From Gammaproteobacteria bacterium (GTDB lineage Bacteria > Pseudomonadota > Gammaproteobacteria > Pseudomonadales > Halieaceae), in contig JAIBDN010000011.1 of the NCBI GenBank assembly GCA_024686215.1, forward strand, positions 1 through 57,795: DNA of 57,795 bases, in the 5' to 3' direction. The notes beneath the pieces were generated by a model. It was given only the letters and a program-made list of their open reading frames with translations. It was not told where the DNA came from and ran no database searches. The position numbers were made by a program, and so were the translations under genes. Below, piece by piece: positions 51,728 through 57,795 of the stretch (the stretch's first letter is position 1; each line of letters begins with the position of its first letter).

Positions 51728-53501
51728 TCTTCCCACCGTTGTGGTCGGCCTCGCGAAATTGCAGGCTGGCCAGCCGCGCGTAGAGCGCACAACTTTCGAG
51801 TAATTCCTGATGGGTGCCAGTGGCGATTAACTGCCCCTGGTCCATTACCGCAATGGTGTCTGCGTGCAATATGGTAGACAGGCGATGGGCGATAATCACG
51901 GTGGTGCGATTGCGCATCAGTTCCTGTAAGGCCAGCTGTACCTGGTATTCGCTCTCGGTATCCAGGGCGCTGGTAGCCTCATCGAGTAACAGAATCTTGG
52001 GGTCGTTGAGGATGGCCCTGGCCAGAGCGATGCGCTGACGCTGGCCACCTGACAGGCGCACGCCCTGTTCGCCCAGATGACTGGCATAGGCTTCTGGTAA
52101 GCGCTGTATAAATTCGTGCGCGTGGGCGGCCCGGGCGGCGTTGTAGACTTCTTCGTCGCTGGCGTCCGGCTTACCGTAGGCGATGTTGTAGCGTACGTCG
52201 CCAGTGAAGAGCGCCGGTTGCTGTGGTACCAGAGCGATATGTTCACGCAGTTGTCGCAGGCCCAGCTCGCGTATATCCATACCATCCAGGAGCACACGGC
52301 CATTTTGCGGGTCGTAAAAGCGCTGTAACAATTCAAAAACCGTGGATTTACCAGCACCGGAGGGGCCCACCAGTGCCAGGCTTTTGCCGGCGCGTATCGC
52401 CAGGGAAAAGTCTTTCAGTGCGGCCTGTTCTGGGCGTGTCGGGTAAGCAAAATTTACCTGCTCCAGGCACAGTTCCGAGCGTTCGCTCTCTTGTGCAAGG
52501 GGGCTGTCACCGGGATCATCAATCAGGCTACTGGTGTCAATTAATTCCACCAGGCGCTCCGCCGCGCCCGCCGCGCGCTGTAATTCCCCCCAGACCTCGG
52601 AGACAGTGGCAACGCCGGAACCCACCATAATAGCGTAGAAGACGAAGGCGCCAAGTTCTCCGCCGCTCATGGCTCCTGTGAGCACATCCTGTCCCCCTTC
52701 CCAGAGCATGGCGGACATACCCACGAACAATAATAAAATGGCACCCCCGATCAATACTGAACGCTGCCAGATACGTCTGCGGGCAATGGCGAAAGCCCGT
52801 TCTACTTCTGCGGCAAAGGCCTCAATTTCGTAAGGTTCGCGGGTATAGCTCTGTACTACGCGAATATGTTGTATCACTTCCCCGGCGTAGCTGCCCACGC
52901 TGGCTATACTGTCCTGGCTCTGGTTGGACAGGCGTCGCACCCGGCGACCGAATACCAGAATGGGCAATAGCACCAGAGGCACGCCCAGGGCGATGATCAA
53001 ACTGAGTTTGAGGTTGGTGATAAACATCATGACCAGCGCCCCTACCAGAGTGAGGCTACTGCGCAGAGCCATGCTGAATGAAGAGCCGATGATGGTTTGC
53101 AGCAGCGTGGTGTCCGTGGTCAGGCGCGACATGATCTCGCCACTGCGGTTGGTTTCAAAGAAGCCCGGGTGCAGGCGCACGATATTGTCGAAAACAGCCT
53201 TACGCAGGTCAGCGCTTACCCGCTCACCCAGCCAGGACACCAGATAAAATCGTACACAGGTACCCACGGCAATGGCCGCGGCAATAGCGATTAACAGGGC
53301 AATGGCATTCTTCAGGTCGCCGGTGCTGTCACCGTTAAATCCGCTATCGATCAGTACCTGCAGGCCCCTGCCCATAGACAGGGTGGCGCCCGCGGTAAAT
53401 AGAAGCGCGAGGCTGGCCGCTATCAGTCGTAATTTATAGGGTCTGAGAAAGCCCAGGACTGGCAACAGTGAGGGCAGTCCGCGGGGGGAGGGTCCAGACA
53501 T
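51684..53501 (-). CDS. MsbA-like ABC exporter (fused membrane and ATPase domains)
   Basis: A 605-residue half-transporter. Six membrane helices lie in the N-terminal ~320 residues. The ATPase domain has Walker A GPSGAGKST, the Q-loop PQQPALF, the signature LSGGQRQRIALARA, Walker B ILLLDEATSALD and the H-loop AHRLST. A homodimeric exporter of lipids or drugs is expected; MsbA or a lipid/multidrug relative. The ATG at 53501 overlaps the MscS stop (TGATG), showing coupling; the open frame continues upstream inside the mscS gene. Its 3' end overlaps the hemerythrin gene by 44 bp. Confidence 0.9.
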   Translation of the reverse strand: MSGPSPRGLPSLLPVLGFLRPYKLRLIAASLALLFTAGATLSMGRGLQVLIDSGFNGDSTGDLKNAIALLIAIAAAIAVGTCVRFYLVSWLGERVSADLRKAVFDNIVRLHPGFFETNRSGEIMSRLTTDTTLLQTIIGSSFSMALRSSLTLVGALVMMFITNLKLSLIIALGVPLVLLPILVFGRRVRRLSNQSQDSIASVGSYAGEVIQHIRVVQSYTREPYEIEAFAAEVERAFAIARRRIWQRSVLIGGAILLLFVGMSAMLWEGGQDVLTGAMSGGELGAFVFYAIMVGSGVATVSEVWGELQRAAGAAERLVELIDTSSLIDDPGDSPLAQESERSELCLEQVNFAYPTRPEQAALKDFSLAIRAGKSLALVGPSGAGKSTVFELLQRFYDPQNGRVLLDGMDIRELGLRQLREHIALVPQQPALFTGDVRYNIAYGKPDASDEEVYNAARAAHAHEFIQRLPEAYASHLGEQGVRLSGGQRQRIALARAILNDPKILLLDEATSALDTESEYQVQLALQELMRNRTTVIIAHRLSTILHADTIAVMDQGQLIATGTHQELLESCALYARLASLQFREADHNGGKINDPAAALDPGGPD

Positions 53502-55294
53502 CAGTCCGCTGCTCCCTTGGGTGGGTAGTCCAGTGTGTTCTTGAAACCGGCGATTTCCTGTTGACTGTAATCGGGGAAGGGCAGGCGGTCCTGTTCGCGC
53601 CACTCCTGCAGGGCTGCGTTTATCGTAGCCTGCTGCTCGGCACTGCCGGGCTGTGCTTCACCCAGTTGTAGCAACTGTCCGGGCCCGCTGAAGATCGCAC
53701 CCGCTTGCTGTGCGATATCTATCACGTATAAATTCAGATCTTCTGCTACTGCCAGATACTCCTGAAAATCGGTGGTGTCCACGCCCGCGTCAAGGCGCAG
53801 GATGGCATTGGCGTCTTCTATGTTTTCAAAGCGAATGCTGACGGTGTCCTGCAGCACCCGCGGGTGCGCAAGGAATATTTTGCGTAGCTGTGCCAGGATG
53901 AAGCGCAACTGCTCTGCTGAGCCCAACTGCAGGCGAAAGCGCCTGTAGTAGCGGATGCGATCCCGATGGGAGAAGTTCTCTATCTCCACAGAAGCGAATA
54001 CGGAGTTGGGAATCGCCACCATGGTGCGGTCCAGCGTGCGTATCATGGTGGAGCGCAGGCCGATTTCTTCAACGGTACCGGTGATGTTGCCGAAGCGGCA
54101 AAAATCCCCGGCACTTACTGGCCTGGCGGTATACAGAGTGATTGCACCAATAACATTTTCCAGGGTTTTTTGTGCCGCCAGGGCGATCGCCAAACTACCC
54201 ACCCCCAGGCCAGCGAGGATGGTTGACATGTCGTAACCGGCAGATTTTGCCCAGTACAGGGCAATGAAGGTGACGGCAATGACCTTCATGATGGAAGTAA
54301 ACGGTTTCAGCAGTGCAACGTACTGAATGTTACCCGCATACTGCATTTTGCGAACCTGGTAATCCCGCAGTAGGGACATCAGTCCCAGCAGTAGCACTGT
54401 CCAGGCGACGAGGTCGATACCACTTGATTCCAGAAAAATCCTGGCGGTAAGCGACAATCCCAGGTTGCCAATCAATACTCGTGCGATGAACACAAACAGG
54501 AAGAAGCGCATGGGTCCTTGGAAAAAGCGCGCAACCCCCAGAGGGAAGCGGTTGGGTATCAGCAGCGCCAGGCGTTTCAGAATATAGCTTGCCAGGGCCG
54601 CCAGTGGCCAGGCCAGGATAATGATAATGACCGTGGCGAACAGCTGCCAGTTGTCCATGCCCATGAATTGCATGTTGGGCAGCTTTTCGTGCAGAAACTC
54701 CGCCAGCGGGCTGTAGCCCAGCTCGCTCCACATCGCTGGGATTTGTTCTACGGTGGCATTGGACAGCTTCCAGACTCTGCCGCCCCTGCCGTCGGGTATG
54801 CGCTGCAGGTAGATGGGAACGATACCCGTACTCAGTGTGACGGAGCCGATTTGCTCACGGTATTCGGGTAAACCATCCTTAATATTGCCTTCCGGGAGAT
54901 CGCTGACGTCGGCCAGGTTGATGATATTCTGCCGCCTGAAAACGTAGCCTAGTGTCAGCAGTAATTCTTCGCTGCTGTATTGCTCCATTTCCTCGGGCAA
55001 GTAGCGTCGATCGAGAAAATCGCCAGCTTTCTCATGGTCGTTTTCACGCAGGGCCTGGCGCAGTACGATCAGGGTGTCCAGCGGTGTTGAGGGGGAGACA
55101 ATACCTTCAGAATCTGATTCCTCTTTTTCCTCCAGCACTTTTTCTTCGACCTGACTGGCCTCGATGAGCTCCCGCGCAGATAAGTCCTTTTGTGCGATTT
55201 CCTGTGGCCAGGCGATCAATGGCAGCAGCAGCCCACACAGCATTACCGTCAAAAATCCGAAAGGGGAACGTGCTTGCGGCTGCGCTGACAACAT
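53501..55294 (-). CDS. MscS-family mechanosensitive channel, long form
   Basis: A 597-residue MscS-type channel. A signal peptide (FLTVMLCGLLLPLIAWPQE) is followed by a periplasmic part of about 190 residues, then four or more membrane helices. The pore helix and beta-domain core reads ILAGLGVGSLAIALAAQKTLEN, and GTVEEIGLRSTMIRTLD follows. It belongs to the larger MscS paralogues rather than the 286-residue E. coli MscS. The ATG at 55294 is preceded by AAGGA; a TTG at 55318 is an alternative. It is translationally coupled to the ABC exporter gene, an uncommon partner. Confidence 0.88.
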   Translation of the reverse strand: MLSAQPQARSPFGFLTVMLCGLLLPLIAWPQEIAQKDLSARELIEASQVEEKVLEEKEESDSEGIVSPSTPLDTLIVLRQALRENDHEKAGDFLDRRYLPEEMEQYSSEELLLTLGYVFRRQNIINLADVSDLPEGNIKDGLPEYREQIGSVTLSTGIVPIYLQRIPDGRGGRVWKLSNATVEQIPAMWSELGYSPLAEFLHEKLPNMQFMGMDNWQLFATVIIIILAWPLAALASYILKRLALLIPNRFPLGVARFFQGPMRFFLFVFIARVLIGNLGLSLTARIFLESSGIDLVAWTVLLLGLMSLLRDYQVRKMQYAGNIQYVALLKPFTSIMKVIAVTFIALYWAKSAGYDMSTILAGLGVGSLAIALAAQKTLENVIGAITLYTARPVSAGDFCRFGNITGTVEEIGLRSTMIRTLDRTMVAIPNSVFASVEIENFSHRDRIRYYRRFRLQLGSAEQLRFILAQLRKIFLAHPRVLQDTVSIRFENIEDANAILRLDAGVDTTDFQEYLAVAEDLNLYVIDIAQQAGAIFSGPGQLLQLGEAQPGSAEQQATINAALQEWREQDRLPFPDYSQQEIAGFKNTLDYPPKGAAD

Positions 55295-55357
55295 GTCCTG
55301 AATTCCTTGGGGGATCAACCGATGACAGTTAGGTTAGGCCGTTTGGGTGGCGCTTGC

Positions 55358-56110
55358 CTATGCACTTGTGGTGCCGTCATCCCTACGCTCGATGAAACGG
55401 CCCAAAAATACACCCAGCTCGAAAAGAAGCCACATTGGAATCGCCAGCAGTGCCTGGGAGATGATGTCAGGCGGGGTGAGTAACATACCAAAGACGAAGC
55501 AGCCGACTATGATATACGGACGTTTCTTCGCCAGATTTTCTGGTGTGGTGATGCCTGCCCATATCAACAGTAACGCCGCTATGGGAATTTCAAAGGCCAG
55601 CCCAAAAGCGAAGAACAACTTAAGTACAAAATCCAGATAGCTGTTAATGTCAGTCATAATAGTAATGTCTTGCGGCCCAATGCTGGTAAAAAAGGCGAAG
55701 ATCAACGGAAAAACCACGTAATAAGCGAAGGCTGCCCCTGCGTAAAACAGCAATACACTGGACGCCAGTAGCGGTATCGCCAGCTTTTTCTCATGTCTAT
55801 ACATTCCCGGCGCTATGAAACTCCACAGCTGGTACAGCACATAGGGTATGGCGAGAAACAGAGCGGTCATCAGGGTCAGCTTGAACGGTGTGAGAAACGG
55901 TGAGGCCACTTCTGTAGCAATCATGGTGGCACCCTCAGGCAGCAGTGCACGCAGGGGCTCGGAGACAAAGGTGTAGATTTCGTTGGCGAAGGGAAACAGG
56001 CAAATGAACACCACCAGTACCGCTAACAGTGCACGCAGCAATTTATCGCGTAACTCAGTGAGGTGTGCCACCAGCGGCAGTGGCTGGTCGGTAGGTTCCT
56101 CTTCGCTCAT
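55358..56110 (-). CDS. tatC: Sec-independent protein translocase TatC
   Basis: A 250-residue inner-membrane protein with six helices, the substrate receptor of the twin-arginine translocation system. The N-terminus has [17 protein letters not shown], where the signal-recognition site lies. The loop [20 protein letters not shown], with its conserved Pro and Phe residues, is typical. It follows tatA and tatB and overlaps the tatB stop (ATGA). Confidence 0.97.
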   Translation of the reverse strand: MSEEEPTDQPLPLVAHLTELRDKLLRALLAVLVVFICLFPFANEIYTFVSEPLRALLPEGATMIATEVASPFLTPFKLTLMTALFLAIPYVLYQLWSFIAPGMYRHEKKLAIPLLASSVLLFYAGAAFAYYVVFPLIFAFFTSIGPQDITIMTDINSYLDFVLKLFFAFGLAFEIPIAALLLIWAGITTPENLAKKRPYIIVGCFVFGMLLTPPDIISQALLAIPMWLLFELGVFLGRFIERRDDGTTSA

Positions 56111-56442
56111 GGTGTGCTCTTTTGGGCGGTGCTTGTAGAGGGCGCAGGTGCACTGTCGTGTGGCGTTGCCGCGTCGGACAATGTCTTTGTACTGTCGCTG
56201 ATTTCCTTTTTCAGGGCTCCAGCCTCGTCCTTCAGCTGCTCTCCGGTCTTGCGTAACTCCTGCATCACCGCATCGTTGTGCAACTCCTGTTGCACCTCTT
56301 GTTTGACGTCGTTAAAGCCACGTTTGATCCTGCTCAGCCACACGGCCGCCGTGCGAATAGTGCCAGGCAGTCGTTCCGGGCCGATAACCAGTAAACCCAC
56401 CACACCGATAAATATGAGTTCGGCAAATCCTATATCGAACAT
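56107..56442 (-). CDS. tatB: Sec-independent protein translocase TatB
   Basis: A 111-residue protein with one N-terminal membrane helix ([20 protein letters not shown]), the conserved [10 protein letters not shown] turn and an amphipathic helix. A charged, alanine-rich tail follows. TatB holds the substrate with TatC. It lies 7 bp after tatA and overlaps tatC by 4 bp. Confidence 0.97.
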   Translation of the reverse strand: MFDIGFAELIFIGVVGLLVIGPERLPGTIRTAAVWLSRIKRGFNDVKQEVQQELHNDAVMQELRKTGEQLKDEAGALKKEISDSTKTLSDAATPHDSAPAPSTSTAQKSTP

Positions 56443-56449
56443 TCAGCGA

Positions 56450-56665
56450 CTACTTTTTCTGGTCTTCGCCATTCCCGCTGCCCGGTTGCGCTGCATCATC
56501 GGCAGGCTGCTCAGCTGCGGACTCGTCGGACATGCTCTTGCGAAATCCCTTGACGGCACTACCCAGGTCACTGCCCAGTGTGCGCAGGCGTTTGGTGCCA
56601 AACAACATGATGACGATGGCGAGGACAATCAACAACTGCCATACACTGATTCCGCCAATTCCCAT
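56450..56665 (-). CDS. tatA: Sec-independent protein translocase TatA
   Basis: A 71-residue protein with one membrane helix and the [20 protein letters not shown] amphipathic motif that forms the translocation pore. Length and motif are canonical. It is the first gene of tatABC, read leftward, 32 bp after hisE. Confidence 0.97.
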   Translation of the reverse strand: MGIGGISVWQLLIVLAIVIMLFGTKRLRTLGSDLGSAVKGFRKSMSDESAAEQPADDAAQPGSGNGEDQKK

Positions 56666-56697
56666 AGTGTTCTCCTTATCTCTACTAATTCAAGTTG

Positions 56698-57027
56698 CTA
56701 GCGGCTGCGGGAAGATTTTTCTTCCAGGCCGGAAATGTCAAAGCGCTGTGCCAGGCAATCCGTGACTTTACTCACGTCTATGTCCAGGTGCGACAGCATT
56801 ACCATACTGTGGAACCATAAATCCGCGACCTCGCCAACCAGCGCATCGGGCGCTGCGCCAGGCGCACAGTCCTTGGCTGCAAGAATCACTTCGGTGGCTT
56901 CCTCGCCCACCTTTTCCAGAATCTTGTTAAGCCCTTGCTGATGCAGGCTGGCTACATAAGATTTTTCAGGATCCGCCTGCCTTCGCGTTTGCAAAGTTGC
57001 TGCAAGTTGTTCCAGCACATCACTCAT
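56698..57027 (-). CDS. hisE: Phosphoribosyl-ATP pyrophosphatase HisE
   Basis: The second histidine step, hydrolysing phosphoribosyl-ATP to phosphoribosyl-AMP. The 109-residue all-helical protein has the conserved [15 protein letters not shown] and [13 protein letters not shown] metal motifs. The ATG at 57027 overlaps the hisI stop by 4 bp (ATGA). HisI and HisE are separate proteins here, not fused as in enterics. The gene is far from hisBHAF. Confidence 0.96.
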   Translation of the reverse strand: MSDVLEQLAATLQTRRQADPEKSYVASLHQQGLNKILEKVGEEATEVILAAKDCAPGAAPDALVGEVADLWFHSMVMLSHLDIDVSKVTDCLAQRFDISGLEEKSSRSR

Positions 57028-57425
57028 GAGTTGTTCCCGTAAATTTCGCCTGGGTCTTTCAGCACATCGTCGGTTGCCAGCCAGGTACCATTTTCGAGTT
57101 TCTGGTAAAAGCAGCTGCGCCTGCCCGTGTGGCAAGCAATGCCGCCAAGCTGTTCTACTTTCATCAGCACGGTGTCGGCATCGCAGTCTATGCGCAATTC
57201 CTTGAGTTGTTGCACATGACCCGATTCCTCACCCTTGCGCCACAAAGCCGCGCGTGTGCGCGACCAGTAGATGGCCCGACCTTCACTCATCGTCAATTGC
57301 AGCGCATCACTGTTCATCCACGCCAGCATCAGTACCTCGCCGGTTTTCCAGTCTTGTGCTATGGCGGGTATCAGTCCCTGATCATTCCATTTGATCTGTG
57401 CGGTTAATGTCGTGGGATCAATCAT
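57024..57425 (-). CDS. hisI: Phosphoribosyl-AMP cyclohydrolase HisI
   Basis: The third histidine step, opening the adenine ring of phosphoribosyl-AMP. The 133-residue protein has the zinc/magnesium motifs [17 protein letters not shown] and [11 protein letters not shown], with [10 protein letters not shown] near the C-terminus. Three ATG codons stand in a row (57431, 57428 and 57425); the third has the best distance from the AGGAAG site. It is followed by hisE in overlap. Confidence 0.95.
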   Translation of the reverse strand: MIDPTTLTAQIKWNDQGLIPAIAQDWKTGEVLMLAWMNSDALQLTMSEGRAIYWSRTRAALWRKGEESGHVQQLKELRIDCDADTVLMKVEQLGGIACHTGRRSCFYQKLENGTWLATDDVLKDPGEIYGNNS

Positions 57426-57480
57426 CATCATTCTTCCTGTTACCGCCCATTATGGCACAGGGAGGGCAGGGGGCACAGGT

Positions 57481-57795
57481 TCAGGGCAGCCGCGGCCACA
57501 GCAGTGCCAGCGCCAGTGCTGCCAGTAACCAGCTCGCCGCAGGGGCTGCAGAGAGCTGTTGCCAGGCCCCGGGGAAGAAACTCACGGCCGCTGCGATACA
57601 GGTAACAGCTGCCACGGTGTAGCGCCGTTGTTTGGCGACAGTGCTGCGCGCCTGCTGCTGTAACTCTTCCACGGTGCGCTGTTGCTGATTATAGCTTTGC
57701 TCTAGTTCACGGGGCTGTTGCAGGTTGTCCATGACCACATCTGGCAACTGCGGCAACTGCTCCAGCCAGGACGGGGCGTGGCGCTGCAGGCGGCG
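57481..57795 (-). CDS. ubiB: UbiB protein kinase-like protein, C-terminal end only
   Basis: The last 104 residues of a protein entering from the window edge. The N-terminal part reads RRLQRHAPSWLEQLPQLPDV, characteristic of the UbiB C-terminus. Then come a Gln/Glu-rich helix and two membrane segments (TVAAVTCIAAAVSFFPGAW and SWLLAALALALLW). UbiB is an atypical kinase needed for ubiquinone synthesis. The ubiB-hisI-hisE-tatABC order is known in other gammaproteobacteria. The start and kinase domain lie outside the window. Confidence 0.9.
   Translation of the reverse strand, partial: RRLQRHAPSWLEQLPQLPDVVMDNLQQPRELEQSYNQQQRTVEELQQQARSTVAKQRRYTVAAVTCIAAAVSFFPGAWQQLSAAPAASWLLAALALALLWPRLP

Overview
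The window looks like a chromosomal stretch of an aerobic gammaproteobacterium. Gene order is typical of that class: rdgC; mutY-yggX; hisBHAF separate from hisIE; ctp-envC-gpmI; yibN-grxC-secB; glnA-DUF4124-ntrB-ntrC-trmL; typA-dtd; parC; smp/serB; efp-epmA; ubiB-hisI-hisE-tatABC. The accessory pattern (selD fusion with selU, an ECF11/ChrR singlet-oxygen module, split pntAA/pntAB/pntB) would suit a marine member of the Halieaceae or a relative. That placement is from memory of family content and was not tested. DNA is moderately GC-rich throughout. I see no phage, insertion sequence, CRISPR array or rRNA operon.

Layout. 1-7.8 kb: a truncated flavoprotein, rdgC, the selenium genes selU (mnmH) and an NDH-like/selD fusion, then a small ion channel, a small zinc-ribbon protein and a membrane TerB-like protein. 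7.9-8.2 kb: tRNA-Phe with its promoter and terminator, plus a decayed tandem copy of the tRNA 3' end and terminator. 8.2-18.1 kb: yggX, mutY, hisBHAF, ctp, envC, gpmI, a membrane rhodanese, grxC and secB. 18.1-23.5 kb: the nitrogen-control cluster read leftward (glnA, a DUF4124 protein, ntrB, ntrC, trmL). Near-perfect NtrC palindromes and sigma-54 promoter sequences lie before both glnA and ntrB. 24-36 kb: typA, dtd, an elaA-type acetyltransferase, a cNMP-domain protein, parC, smp, serB, a PilZ-like unknown, efp and epmA. 36.26-36.53 kb: an unannotated 274-bp block built of nested inverted repeats, whose right terminal repeat supplies the stop codon of a thioesterase gene. 36.5-42.5 kb: thioesterase-nhaC, then a FAN1 nuclease overlapping an XPD/DinG-like helicase.

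42.5-47.3 kb holds the most coherent accessory system. An ECF11-type sigma factor and its ChrR anti-sigma factor (all zinc ligands of both domains visible) are divergent from an overlapping three-gene operon: flavin amine oxidase, DUF1365 and a Cfa-like methyltransferase. Both transcription units carry a TGATCC-N16-CGTA(A/T)A promoter in their short shared intergenic region. This points to a singlet-oxygen-inducible membrane-lipid modification unit. 47.6-57.8 kb: proton-translocating transhydrogenase, a hemerythrin protein with a lysine/alanine-rich histone-H1-like tail, an MsbA-like ABC exporter with a large MscS-family channel, tatABC, hisE, hisI and the 3' end of ubiB.

No certainly novel system is proven. 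The best candidates for a second look are the 36.26-36.53 kb inverted-repeat block, the sigma-ChrR lipid cluster, the apparent sigma-54 autoregulation of ntrBC, the hemerythrin/H1-like fusion, the FAN1-helicase pair and the tRNA-Phe duplication scar.
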